Positions 48,640-59,885 of a DNA stretch of 64,000 bases are shown one piece after another. The stretch covers positions 154,832,352-154,896,351 of the forward strand of contig OZ038381.1 in the NCBI GenBank assembly GCA_964036045.1. Reading direction: 5' to 3'. The notes under the pieces were generated by a model. The model was not told where the DNA came from. It worked only from the letters and a program-made list of their open reading frames with translations, and made no database searches. Every line of letters starts with the position of its first letter. Position 1 is the first letter of the stretch. The translations under genes and the position numbers were made by a program. Source of the DNA: Eutreptiella sp. 'Long Island Sound 2002' (lineage: Eukaryota; Euglenozoa; Euglenophyceae; Eutreptiales; Eutreptiaceae).

Positions 48640-49310
48640 TGGGGGAATCCTTGCACTGCGCGCGCGCAGTGCACGCTACTTGTAGACCAAGTTCCCCCCC
48701 AAAGAGCCCCCAGGCACGCCCCTTCCAAAGGGCCTTAAAATTAGGCGACCCCAACTACCCTAGCTCAAGAACTGTTGCAAACTACCTTCCCTTCACATAA
48801 GACTAATTGTGACGGACTGCGGGGTCGCTTTCCCCTTCTTGACATGCGAAGGACTACCTGATGTGCAGCCTCCATAAGGCACCGTGCTGCTAACCAATGC
48901 TCACACAGGCCCCCATCACTGGTGGATTGGATGCAACAGTGAGAGGCGTGCCGCTCAACACAGAGGAGTGCGTGAGCGGCTCGTTGATACATCCGAGATG
49001 CCTCGAGCATAGAAGCCACCATCCATGAGTCCGTGGCGCGGAGGTAGTAGTGCGACATGGCCGCCCACATCTCAAAGCGTTGGAATGCAATATGCAGGTC
49101 TTGCAAAGCCAAGTTGCCGAGGGATGACACCTGTCGCCTATGGTCATCACAGTAGCCGAATGCACAGCGGGCCCATCGATCGAAGGACGTGCACATGTAG
49201 TGTACCCATGCGCCCGCAGTAGGGCCTTTGATCTATAGTGAGCAATACTATGTACGGGTTTCTAGTACAGCCAAACGCCCAAAAGTAGATGTGACAATGC
49301 ACTGCCGCGG
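48640..49310 (-). mobile_element. ~0.7-kb repeat element, copy B
   Basis: Shares both ends with copy A (41739-42440) but has a different middle. A minus-strand frame of 143 residues (49196-48765) runs through it (FDRWARCAFGYCDDHRRQVS, LGNLALQDLHIAFQRFEMWA, EHWLAARCLMEAAHQVVLRM). It ends inside the conserved terminal segment, with LCEGKVVCNSS followed by a stop codon. I do not recognise the protein. Confidence 0.55.
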
Positions 49311-50652
49311 CATCGCTCCATGTCCCCGTGTCCCTACGGACCATTGAGGGGGACCTAAGCGCGGTGCGACTCGGGTGGGCATGGCAGGTGAGTGTCCTGC
49401 GTGACGGTTGCATCCACACCCTCAGGAGTGGCAGATGTCAGCAGAATGTACGGCACGCAAGAAACACCAAACTCCCGCAAAACCAGCAATCACGCCCGTG
49501 TCTGGCAGCAGAATTCCGGAAGACAAAACATCATGCCCCAAACTTCTGAAAGCCAAGAATTACACCCCCGGACAAGGGGGAAAGGGGGGGGGTGAATTTG
49601 GGCCCTAGCCGATCTCGACCAACCAACCCAGGCACCCGAAATTTGATATCCAGTGCGGCAATCGTGTGAGCAGAGACCGCGCAACCCCACCACTCTCGCA
49701 ATTACCCCCTGTCACAATGATATGCATCTGGTGCGGAGGGGGCGGGGATGCCACAAGCCAAAATATGAACTTTGTTGACCTGATTTCAGGATCCAATTTC
49801 CGGCCTCGGTCATACGTTTCACCATTCCCCCTCAACAAATGCAACAGAGGATCAACCTCCCAAAAAGAATATCCAACAGCAACGGATGTTCTGGCCGGTA
49901 CAGACGTACACAGACCTCAGGTCAAGATTGACATTTGGGTCAGCAACAGATCAGTGAACAGAAACACCCAAATTGCGGATGCAAACACACACCAAAGCAG
50001 GTAAACGTAGAAGCGTGCGCCTTAGAAAATTTAGGCAAAGAGAACCTCACAACGCTTAACTCTGAGTGGCCACAGGGGGTAGGGGGCATGAAGGCTGGTG
50101 GGGTAATGTGCAGTACAACATGCGTTCGGTGCCAGGTCTGATGTGTGATCTGCGCGTTGATCGAGGTCAGTTGGGTGTGCATGTGGGGGGCGTTGAGTAG
50201 TCTTGGGGGTGAGAGTAGAATGCCTGTCCCACTGCTCACAACTGCAGCCTTCTGACTCGGCGTCCCCTCCCCTACCAGCACTGACAGGATTCACCTTCAG
50301 TCGCTCCAAGACCGTGAAGTTTTGGAGTGTGCTGTCCACCACAAATGATGTGGGCACTTGTAACACAGGGCCAGAGGTTTCCGGGTCAGCGGGTGTTACA
50401 CATCAGCGCTGCGCTGCAGCTCCAAGCGTTGCTATTGAAGTGTGCCCTGTGTACCACAGGCAGAGGGCGGGGGTCATCCTGCCCCTGACGGAAGCAATTG
50501 GCTCTCAGCCCAGGCGGTGAGTGGGTATCAGTGAGCCGGTCAGCAGATCAAGGGGCAGTTTGATGAACCCTCAGCCCCCTGGCCGTGCTTTCGACCAGCC
50601 ACTGGGTGGCCTTGATGTTTTGGCGTTGGACAAGCGTCTCAAGACGCCTCAG
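49311..50652. other. No recognisable gene
   Basis: Only short frames. Nothing else seen. Confidence 0.4.
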
Positions 50653-51287
50653 TCACGATGCTTGGCTTTCGATCTCCGTCACCGCCCCGGTATCGCACGG
50701 TGCAGGTGCAGCACCGCCACCAGGGCTCGTGACAAACTTCACAGCAGAACGGGGCTGGCGCCTCCACGGCCTGTCCCGGAGGGCAGCAGCAGCAGGGCTT
50801 AGTAGAACAGTCTGGGACGCCTCCGGCTTGTGCTGCTGCTGTTGTTGCTGCTGCTCCCACCCTGGGTCAAGCCCAGGGGCCGCGTCATCGCTCAAAATAT
50901 CCTGCAGCATCCGCGACATGTCCGCATCCAGAGCCCGGCCCCAACCCCCGGTCCTTCCCCGTTGCACACACTGGTCCAGAGCCAGGCCCGCAGACGTCGT
51001 TCGGGCCCGCAACAGCGCTTCAGCTCCTGCGACCTGCATGGCAAGCTCCACGCCCACGTCGTGTGCCTCGCCGTTGTCTTCCCAGAGCCCTGGATAAGCG
51101 CCCTTCAGACGCGCGAGCGATGGGCACTGCAATTGTATTTCGGGGTTGCCCTGTCCCGTGGTGGCCTGGTGCACTTTTGGGGCGGTATGGACGATTGTCG
51201 GTTTTGTACGCCTGGCGGAGTCGCAGCTGCACGAAACGGAGGAGACGGAGAACGGGGGGTTTGAAAGGGGGACACAGACCAAGTCAT
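50653..51287 (-). CDS. Possible gene with polyglutamine run, function unknown
   Basis: A plausible intron (donor ATACG|GTGAGT near 51384, acceptor TTCCACAG near 51290) is followed at once by ATG (51287) and MTWSVSPFQTPRSPSPPF. A second possible intron, GTACAA to ACAATTGCAG, phase 0 on both sides, would join this to CPSLARLKGAYPGLWEDN. The frame continues through HDVGVELAMQVAGAEALLRA, LDADMSRMLQDILSDDAAPG and a Gln7 run to a stop at 50653. The helical, Gln- and Ala-rich composition suggests a regulatory protein. The splice model is speculative and no domain is recognised. Confidence 0.35.
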
Positions 51288-51859
51288 CGCTGTGGAACAC
51301 GAGACGGGGGTTGAGGGCCGTATGCAGTCCTATGCTTGACTCCCATCCACCGACCACTCAACCCCCTCCCCATACACTCACCGTATGAAAGGCTCAGACA
51401 ATTACACCATTAGACAAGAGGACTCGTGTGCCTCAAAAGCCGTCTCAATAAGCCATTTGCCAACGCATCCCTTGCCCATCTCATTGATTAGTGTGCAGTG
51501 AGTGAGTGTGGGGCCCATCACTGACATTTCATTACCTGTCCACTATCCCAGTAGCCACGCAAACGCTGACACTATGATGACCCGTTTGCGTTTGGACAGC
51601 CGCACAAGGAGTACACGCAACTGTCTGCAGCACAGTCTCAATTGAGTGCATCTGCATTCTCCAGACAATGGACAGCACCTCGAATGAAAAAGACAGACAG
51701 ATGCCATCCCAAGACGATACAACACATGACAAACAAAGCAAACGGGAGTGCAAGTCAATTGGGCCTGGGGAGGAAGGAGAACCGATGGAAAAAAAGAGGA
51801 GGGGGGGAGGAGCGGGTAGTTGGGGTCGTGGTGCCAGGCGCGCCACCTGCATTGGTCAG

Positions 51860-52061
51860 CATCAAAGAACCTGGGGGACTTCCCAGTGACGCTGCCTGTG
51901 AAATGCGCAACAACAACAACAACAACAACAGCGCAGCTGAATGGTGAAGGAGCAGAGACAGGAGACCTGGACCCCGAAAATGCGTAGCTGGCCTCCGGAG
52001 CCGTCTTCAGAAGCTCCCTCAGTGCGGTGGCTGGCACAGAATTGTTCCCTGAAATGAGCAT
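51860..52061 (-). CDS. Possible small exons of an unrecognised gene
   Basis: After acceptor-like TCATTTCAG the minus strand reads GNNSVPATALRELLKTAPEA then SYAFSGS. A 49-nt stretch bounded by TTTCACAG and AATGCAG|GTGGCG reads GSVTGKSPRFFDADQC. Both look like short coding exons, but the joining order and frame are not established. A (TTG)n tract lies between them at about 51911-51931. Confidence 0.25.
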
Positions 52062-52211
52062 GGATGAGGAGGATGGCGCACGATCACAAACACAACGTGC
52101 GTTGAAGCCTGCCGAAGCTGGCAGGTTGCGCTTGTGGGCTAAGCGACGGCATTTCTCTCAGTGAGCACTGCTGGAGCAACAGGCGGTTGCAGTCTGAGGG
52201 TGGGCAGCAGA

Positions 52212-53114
52212 TTAGCGAATGGGTGGAGCTTCAAAATTGCTCCCATTTGAACGGCGGCTTGTGGGGCAAATGACATGATTGGATGGCAACGAACAGCAGA
52301 TAGCGCGACACAACATACGAATCGTTGGACACCAGTGAGGGGTCTTGCGGTCTCCAGTGCTAGATACCCGTGAAGAATTTGCGGCTTGTCTGTGTGATGA
52401 TGCGGAGCCCAGGCGCATCCTTCGTAGGTGCCGTGGCTGGGGTGTGGCTATCACAGCCGCGGCCTCCTCGGCTCCGTGTTTGGCTAACGGCACTACATAC
52501 ACCGGCACAGCCTGCCATAAGGAGGGGCCCTGCCATGCACACGCAGCTTGCAAAGCACCAGAGGCTCTTGAGGTGCAGAGCTCAGAGGTTGTGGAGTACG
52601 ACATTGGCACTTCGCGGCTCAGTGCGTTCGCCACATCGGAACCGACACGTGCCCTGTGTCGGCGCGACCTCTCAGGCCGCGGCAGTGCTGTGGGCACAGA
52701 GACATTGGCGGCAGGGGAATATTGCAAAGTTGCCCAGCTCTCATCCAACTCGTGCAGGACTTGAGACACTGCCCGCAGTGTGTCGGACATTTGCCCAGCT
52801 GCATGGCCCTCGGCGCAAGGCAGGCGTGCTGGTTTCGACTTCGCAAGCACACTAGTGTTGGGGCCTTGGAGCGTGAGCTGAGGGGCCTGGATTCGGGGGT
52901 AACGCCTGGGCGAGGGATGCGGAATCGGAGAGGCGGTCTGCAGGAGGTCCCAAAGGTCGTGAGCAGTGTCGCAAGCAGCCGGGATAGCAGACACCTCCGC
53001 ATGGTGGGTGCGGTGTCGTAGCTTGCGACCCACCGTAGGCGCAGCGCCCCTTGAGTGGTGGGTTGGGGCAAGCTTGCCGTGCATACCTAGTCCGGGACAC
53101 AATTGTGCCAACAC
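52212..53114 (-). CDS. Candidate exon, 300 codons, unrecognised
   Basis: The longest simple open frame of the region. The middle part (MSDTLRAVSQVLHELDESWA) looks protein-like. Other parts are Ala/Pro/Arg-rich and could be chance coding in GC-rich DNA. No domain is seen. Confidence 0.25.
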   Translation of the reverse strand: MLAQLCPGLGMHGKLAPTHHSRGAAPTVGRKLRHRTHHAEVSAIPAACDTAHDLWDLLQTASPIPHPSPRRYPRIQAPQLTLQGPNTSVLAKSKPARLPCAEGHAAGQMSDTLRAVSQVLHELDESWATLQYSPAANVSVPTALPRPERSRRHRARVGSDVANALSREVPMSYSTTSELCTSRASGALQAACAWQGPSLWQAVPVYVVPLAKHGAEEAAAVIATPQPRHLRRMRLGSASSHRQAANSSRVSSTGDRKTPHWCPTIRMLCRAICCSLPSNHVICPTSRRSNGSNFEAPPIR

Positions 53115-54774
53115 ATGAAACTACTAGAGTAAAGGCAGGTACGTGGGATTGCGCATTCGGGCATAGTAAGCACCGATTATCATGACTGCAACGCAAATTC
53201 CAGCTACGCCATGAAAGAAAAACACGTTCAAAGTCGCGCCATTTGCTTGCCCGAGAGAAGTGACCAAAAGTCTTCGGGCCCCCATTCTGGTCCCCCAAAA
53301 AACAATTCTTCAAGGCCAACCTGGCGTTGAAATGCACATGGCTTTTGTCCTCAGAGTGCAACAACGCAATCACGATTTCGCAATCATGATTTCTGTGGCG
53401 CATCATGCAAGCTTGACTTTCCCTTCGCGCACTCTATTCCACAGCATGAAACACGCAGATGGAACAAATGGTTGTCGTATACGAAAGGCACCCCATCTTG
53501 TAAACCCCCCAAATGGTGGATTGTGGTACCAAAGCGGGGTTGTTAGGGTTCCATGTGTGTTTGGTGACCCCAAAACACTTATAGGGACTGTGGTTCACCA
53601 CCTTGGAGTGGGTTGATGCCCTTTTTCAAAAATGGGGTACACCCCTTGTTGCACCCTTGTTGCCCCTGTTGTTGCGCAACAACCACCCCTTGTTGCGCAC
53701 TTGTTGCACCCTCTTGTTGCACCCTTGTTGCAACCCCTTGTTGCACACCAAGAAACATGTACAAGACATCCATAGCACGTGGCCCATGGAAAATTTGGAC
53801 AACCTTGGTTTCACCAAGGCCCAGCCCTTGCAACTATTGTGCGATTGCCTTGTGAAAGGGCTGTTTTTCTTTTCACTAGAAATGCTTGAAAAAATATATA
53901 TGTTCCTATAGTGTTGGGCAAAATAGGGTGAATGAGCACGGGTCAGCTGCTGTTTGCGGGTGACCTCCTTGAGTGGCTTCATTTGCAGGCCTTCAATGTC
54001 AGTACAACACTGTAGGACTGCAGCGGATGCCTTGGTTTTCATTTTCAAACACTGTCAAAAGGAGAAAAGTGAATTTGGGGGGGGGGGGGGGCAATTAACA
54101 TTGATAGAGCGTGCACAACAAAAGATAGGCTGTTCTTGAGTTTCAGTCTGGTGAGCCACAGTGCCATCCACCACATGGCAATCCACAGGGTGCCAAATCA
54201 TGCCTCAGCAATTCACCTTAGTCGCCCTCTGAGGCCTTTGTAATACTTCCACCATTGTACAACACCCGGGACCATCTCTCCCCTTTCCAATCACAAGGGC
54301 AATGTAGGGCGGCGCTGCTGAACACCACCCCATTGCGGGCTGAGCACACAACCCCTAGCACATCCTCGTCCCGATACCTCAGCACATGGGTCACCTCCTT
54401 GCACTTGGGTGCCCACAACTTGCCACCGCAGTCCACCCAACTCACAACCAAGCACCCTCAAAATCACCCAACGCAAGGGCTACACTGAGTGGAGAGCCAT
54501 CACGGGGGTGTGTGTGGGGTTGCATGGGTGTCTATGGGTGTCTGTGTTGTGTGCACCACTGGAAATGGGGGAGGGTGGCCAAAGCTCATGCCCGCACCAA
54601 ATGCAAAAACAGCATGGCAACAGGTTGCCCTGTTGTGTTTAAAATGCGTCCAACTGAATTGATCAGTTCAGATTGGTGCCCCAAACCGCACACCCACCTT
54701 CAACTGAAGGCCTCGTGCACATTGCAACAGCTCGGCATTAGTGGGGGGTGTTGCACTTCACGGACTACAATGAG
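53115..54774. other. No recognisable gene; short TTGTTGCACCC repeat at 53642-53750
   Basis: 53642-53750 holds about nine copies of TTGTTGCACC(CT/C) and variants, including a GTTGTTGCGCAACAAC palindrome. A poly-G tract lies at 54077-54091. Nothing else recognised. Confidence 0.5.
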
Positions 54775-55146
54775 TCACTCCCCATACAAAGGGTGCTTTG
54801 AGGGGCTAGCAGGCCAAGTGGTGGTGGTGGGTCTTGGAGCCTTGAAGGGGGTGGACAGCTCAGTGCCTTGGGAGGCGCGGGGGCTAAAAGCTAGCACACT
54901 CAGTGCTGCATTCAAATTGTCCTGCAAATTTGCCTTGTCCGTTTCGAGGTTTTCAACCTGGTCTCGCAATCGGTCCCTCTCAACCATATATCTTGCTGCA
55001 TCTTCCTGTGCAGAGGCCAATTGCTGCCTCAGTTGCACACTGCTTGCCTCTGCTTGCTCCTTCTCCTGCCTCAGTTTGGTTAACTCAAGGTTATCGTGCC
55101 CCCTTGGCGCAAGATAAGGTACCTTGTCGCGCCCCTTGTTGCACTA
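54775..55146 (-). CDS. Terminal exon encoding a coiled coil
   Basis: After an acceptor-like GCATGTGTAG at about 55147, the minus strand is open to the stop at 54775. It reads a heptad-rich helix, LTKLRQEKEQAEASSVQLRQ, LASAQEDAARYMVERDRLRD and VENLETDKANLQDNLNAALS, followed by a Ser/Thr/Pro-rich tail ending KHPLYGE. This is a typical C-terminal coiled coil with a disordered end; such segments do not identify a family. Upstream exons were not found. Confidence 0.5.
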
Positions 55147-56612
55147 CACATGCACTTCACATCACTTGGCAACAAAGGAGCTAACATGGCCATGGTTGGA
55201 GCGGCTGGTGGATGAAGAGGAGGCGGAACCCCCCCCCCAGTAGGCTAGCTGCGGCTGGAAGCCATTTTTTCATAAACCCCAAACGGTGAAGAACGCGTCA
55301 CCATATGGGTAGTAGGTATGTCTATTTCATGAAACACAATTGCAGTGGACATGCACATCAGGAGGGGAATAGTGTTGGATTGCATTGTGTTGCTTTGTCA
55401 CAAAACGAAGACATGGGACACATGCAAGGCAATGCGTGTCGGACCACTTCTTGACACATGACAAACTGTACCCAAAGCTGCGGGGATTGTATCCCAGCTG
55501 CCAATCGAGTGTGGAAAATGAGGCACACTATTGTTTTTATGCCGAAGATGGACCATTGACACCTCACACATAACACAAACTCAAATGTTGTAAACCCCGT
55601 TTCACATGCCGGCGTGCAGCAAAGACACCAATCTGTCGCAAATGCAATGGTTGGTAGCGGACCAACAAAGCATCAAGTGGATAATGCTTCAACCACGCTA
55701 GGGTGAAGTACGACGTCACCCTTGAAATGTCAAAGGTTCACAGTAGTTCTCATACAAGAGTTCCAAAATCCAAATGCGCAACCCCGTGAGTTTGACTGCC
55801 TTGGAGTAGCCGCCACAACCTTGTATCCAAAAGCCAGCACCATGGAGTTTGGCCTCCCATTTTGAAGTTGGCACATCAGACATCACGAATGAGGAGATGA
55901 GGAAACAAATTGAATGTATTTATGGTAGGGTTGTATTGTGATATGCAAACACAAAAGAAAAAAACAGTCCACACATGCATGTTGATAAAAAAATTGTTCA
56001 AAGCTGGCCAATGTTAATGCCAATTGTGGTGTGAGATGCAAGGACAAAGCAAAACAACAATACAATGGTACCCTTTGCGAACGGCCGGTAAGAAAACTTT
56101 TGGATGGGGAGCGAAAATCGCGCAAATATGGGTGCACAAATGAACGATTCTGGCCGGAAACAACTATTTTCATAGAGTTGGGATGGTAGCAAGATTTTTT
56201 AAAATTCTAAAAAATTAAAATCCGGGTGCCTACGAAAAGAAATGGCCCCTTTTTGAGACACTACGGTGCCACGGTGCCCCACAAATAGCCCTACTCCTAC
56301 CGCGGGCTTTCCCTATGTCTACGTACGCCGCAACAAATTCGCGCAAAAAGCGCGCAATTTTCGCATTCATTTTCACGCACCCGCGCACCTCCACCGCGTG
56401 GCGTGCATCAACTCAAGTGCCCAGAGCCACCACAAGCCGTGGTCCAATGTCCGCATGTCCTAGGCCTGCCGCTTGCGGATTCTGAACAGCTGTAAGAGGA
56501 CATGTACATAGTTGAGGTCACTAAGTGCCCTCTTGCGGGCACGCCAGGCCAATTGCCGCACTGTCACGGGCCCTTGTCCACGCATGGACCTCTTGGTGAC
56601 ATCCCACCCCTC
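55147..56612. other. No recognisable gene
   Basis: More AT-rich than its surroundings, especially 55880-56230, with only short frames. It may include the 3' flank of the gene ending at 56613. Confidence 0.4.
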
Positions 56613-57599
56613 TCAACGGAGATTGTCATCTATGCTGTGGTTGTCAACCACAACCTGCACACCTAGGCGGCCACGCAGGAGGCTTAGGCCCCCGCTATTG
56701 CACAGCATGCGCTTTAGCCTACGGTGGCTGCCTTCCATGGCAAAGCATGAAAATTTGGAGAGGATTCTCCACTTGCGGGCAAAGAGATACATGTGGTCAA
56801 TCCACAAATGTGGCAACAGCAGCTCAGGCCACTGTAACACTAAGTGGGCCTCGCCCATTCTTATTCTACATTCGCGTAGCCTTCCTACCTTCCCTCCGGA
56901 CAGCCAATCCGTTTGCCATGCATACACGCACACCTGGGCAAAGTTGTCCCACCACTCCCTACAAACATCACCCCATAGTCTGCTTCCCACCCGCTCGTTG
57001 TTCGTTCCCCCCTCCTCAAGGCATATCGTAATGAGTGTCTCCCACCGCCGGGTGCGCATGAATTGCACGGCCGCGGCACACTCCAACCTAACCTTTCCCT
57101 TCCCGTTTGCCTTGTCATTGTTTGACCTCCCCTTTGTTACCGTCTTCGCTTGAATGCGGGCAACATCTAGAATGGGCTGAAACAAATTGCGCACAACGAC
57201 GGCCGCGGACTTGCCCTTTGCTGCCGCCACTGCGTCGCGCATGCCCGAGATACCACATATTCCATTGTCTACAGAGGGGACGTTCCTGTCCGGAAGCGCT
57301 CCGCGCGGCACAATACGTGCTGCGCGTGTTGCTTCAAAACGCGCAGCACGTGCAGAACGCAAACAACACACGCATCACGCGCAGAACGCGCAGAACGCGC
57401 AGCACGGCGTTCTAGAGGCAGACTTAGAAGCAGACTTCCGGCACGCGCAAAACGCGTAGCACGCGTAGCACGTCACTATTGCACACGCGCGCACTTTTGG
57501 GGGGCCGCGTCCTCACAGTTTGGGTATCCAGCCTACGCGGTTGTCCCCCAGGGTTCGCACTGGTCCCATGGGTAGGGATGGCAGAGGCTTGGCGGCCAT
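56613..57599 (-). CDS. Small two-exon gene just downstream of the piggyBac gene, transposon-like, unrecognised
   Basis: Exon 1 is 57599-57517 (ATG; MAAKPLPSLPMGPVRTL), with donor AAACT|GTGAGG, phase 2. Exon 2 is 57285-56613, with acceptor CCGGACAG, phase 2. The join gives 251 residues. Exon 2 has a basic stretch (TKGRSNNDKANGKGK), then FMRTRRWETLITICL, WGDVCREWWDNFAQVCVYAW, LQWPELLLPHLWIDHMYLFA and FSCFAMEGSHRRLKRML. The Trp/His-rich C-terminal part resembles terminal regions of DDE-type transposase proteins in general feel only. The intron (57516-57286) contains introner-like sequence. The start lies 46 nt after the piggyBac stop. The exon 1 assignment is less certain than exon 2. Confidence 0.5.
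57286..57516 (-). repeat. Introner-like intron in the small gene (231 nt)
   Basis: Contains GTGCTGCGCGTTCTGCGCG and CTGCCTCTAGAACGCC on the minus strand. It is more diverged than the others at its 3' end (TTCCGGACAG). Confidence 0.55.
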
Positions 57600-57645
57600 G
57601 AAGTTCACGATTCCACCACGTCCGCCCTCCACCACCTTCTCCTTC

Positions 57646-59445
57646 CTAATCTTCGTCATCCTCCATGTCCTCGTCCTCTTCCCCGTCACTCTCCTCCTCC
57701 TCCTCACTCTCTTCCTCCTCATCCTCCTCCCCCTCCTCCTCACTCTCCTCCTCCGTGTCATCCTCACTCTCCTCCCTCTCGCTTCCATCCTCCTCGGCCT
57801 CTTCGCCCTCCTCCTCCACATCCGCCTCTACCACCCCGGTCACCCCATGCGCCACGGCAAAGCACCCCACATGGCACCACTTGCCGCACCCACAACAAAC
57901 GTAGTGGGTCTTGCCCCGGTTGCAATGGGCGCACACCCGGCGGCCCGGCATCCGCACCGGCACGTGGATGGGCTTGGCCACCGCCACTGTACAAAAGCGG
58001 CGCCGGATAAGGTCCCACTGCCAGTCAAACATGGTACCCGTTCGGGCCCCCCCGAGGAACCGGCAGGTCGCGTATGCGTTGACCACGGCATACCGGAGGA
58101 CGAACGCACGCACCGCATGCGACCACGTCATCTGACGTCCCATCTGGCGCATCTGGAGCGCCATCTGGTTGACGCCATCTACCCCACGCGATAGCTGGCG
58201 GTAGCTGGCGACCACCGGGTTCACCTCATTCCCGCTGCGGCGATGCACGGGTCCGGCTTGTGGGAAGTGGACGTTGGTGAGCATCGGCACTACGCGGGGC
58301 GGCTTGTGACCCACCTTTGGGTTCTTAAAGACCACCATGGCGTACCTCGCGTCGTCCACAGTGCACGTGGCGGTTTGTCCTTCTCCTAGAAGCTCTCCTG
58401 CCCTGTCCACCCCGTACGTGGAGCGCTTCGTCATCATCAAGAATGCGTGCCCCTCCGCAGCGAGGTCACGCGCTAGCTCGTGGGATCCAAAAAAGGAATC
58501 CGCACAAAGGATGATCCCGGAAGGGAGGAGACCTGCCCACATGGTCATGATCTGCTGGGCATTGTAGTTGCCCGCACTGTTGCCGAACCGCCGCAGGTGC
58601 CCGCGTCTACCCGTGTACAGGTACATGTCCACCAGGTACCCACTAGTGGCATCGGCAAGGCAATAGAGCTTGATGCCGGTGGAGTGGGGCTTGCGGGCGA
58701 TGAACATCCGCAGTGGGCCGGCACGTATGCCTTTGTGCGGCACCACGGACTCATCCCCACAAGCCGCGCCACCCAACCGCCAAGCACCAGCCCACTGCCC
58801 ATTGCACTCCTCCAGTAGTTCAACAACGTCGGGCCGGATGTTACGGCGCAAGGCGTAGTACTGCTTGCGGCTTAGCAATTGTGCCATGAAGGGGTTGTAC
58901 AGTAACCCGTCCCGTTCCCAGATGCCGTCTACTTGCATGGGCCGTACCATGCCTAGTAGGAGGATGAAGGCGTTGTACCTACGGAAATGGAAGCCACATC
59001 GATTGGGGCAAACACTACAATCGATTGGCCGAACCGCTAGAATCAAGTGGGACACACCTTGGTACTAGGGGGATCAAGTGGGAGAGGTTCGCCTTCCGGA
59101 GGGATGCCCGCTGTAATTCCTGGATGGGAGCCAACATGTGATCCCACACCTCATCCTCGGTGTACCCGACTAATTTAGTTTGGCCTGGCCGGACTCCATG
59201 CATGATATTTGCTGCACAGTCCTCCACGGGGACTGAAACCGCCCAAAGATTCGTGGGAAATGGCATTTTTGAAGAGCGGTGTGTCTGCACAACACGGAAC
59301 ACGGACTTTTAGGCTCCAGAGGCAGAACCGGAGGCAACGCCGAGAACGCGCAACACGCGCAGAACGCGCCACACGCAGTCCAGAGGCACAGTCAGAGGCA
59401 ACACGCAGCACACGTAGCACAGGGCACTGTGGGTGTTTTTTTCAT
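57646..59445 (-). CDS. piggyBac-type transposase, apparently intact, with introns
   Basis: Exons 59445-59428 (ATG), 59284-59058 and 58978-57646 join in phase (0, then 2) to 525 residues. The DDE_Tnp_1_7 fold is clear: NAFILLLGMVRPMQVDGIWE, LYNPFMAQLLSRKQYYALRR, then catalytic Asp191 (YCLADATSGYLVDMYLYTGR), Asp242 (IILCADSFFGSHELARDLAA) and Asp349 (LSRGVDGVNQM), and MTWSHAVRAFVLRYAVVNAY. Near residues 431-454 is a Cys/His cluster (CAHCNRGKTHYVCCGCGKWC then HVGC), the usual C-terminal zinc finger. An acidic tail of about 70 Glu/Asp-rich residues follows. No stop or shift is seen. The first intron is introner-like; the second (79 nt) is ordinary. I saw no flanking TTAA/inverted repeat pair, so it may be a domesticated copy. 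The 18-nt first exon is the least certain part. Confidence 0.85.
59285..59427 (-). repeat. Introner-like intron in the piggyBac gene (143 nt)
   Basis: Donor ACA|GTGCCC and acceptor CGTGTTGTGCAG. It contains GTGGCGCGTTCTGCGCGTG, TTGCGCGTTCTCGGCG and CTGCCTCTGGAGCC, matching introns of the neighbouring gene. Confidence 0.7.
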
Positions 59446-59456
59446 GGTGGGGCTGG

Positions 59457-59549
59457 TTTGAGCCTCAATTCCCCTACCACACAGCAACCTGCAGCGGAGG
59501 GGGGGGGTTTCAACCTCGATTCCCCGACCGCAGAGCAATAGGCAACAGG
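59457..59549 (-). promoter_or_regulatory. Presumed 5' flank of the piggyBac gene with a short tandem duplication
   Basis: TTTGAGCCTCAATTCCCCTACCACACAGCA and TTTCAACCTCGATTCCCCGACCGCAGAGCA are two copies about 51 bp apart, separated by a poly-G tract. They lie just upstream of the proposed ATG at 59445. A regulatory role is inferred from position only. Confidence 0.3.
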
Positions 59550-59885
59550 TTTGGTATCTTTTTTTGCGGGAAACCACCAGTTCGCTTGTGCTGGGCGCCG
59601 GGCACTACATGTCCGATCGCCATAATACTCCGTTATCGTACAGCCAAGAAACCCGGTATAGCTACCACATATTACGACGCCACCAGTCCGGCGCCTGTTG
59701 AGAAAAAGCGCCTGTCTGCGCTGAAACTTCCCAAGGGGGGACCCGCAAAGCGGGCTGCGAACTCTGCCGCCCCCGGGACTCGTCGGGGTCCGGCCATCCC
59801 GGACTCGGCTCCCCAAGCGGGGAGAAAAACCCCTGGGGCCCCTCCCCCTCCCACCCCTCCTCCCCCTCCCAGCCCTCCCAACCCT

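Noticed and set aside
57513-57821. Arg-rich 102-codon minus-strand frame
   Set aside because: It is the out-of-frame reading of the Glu/Asp-coding (TCC)n tail of the piggyBac gene; only the last part from ATG 57599 is kept as a possible exon.
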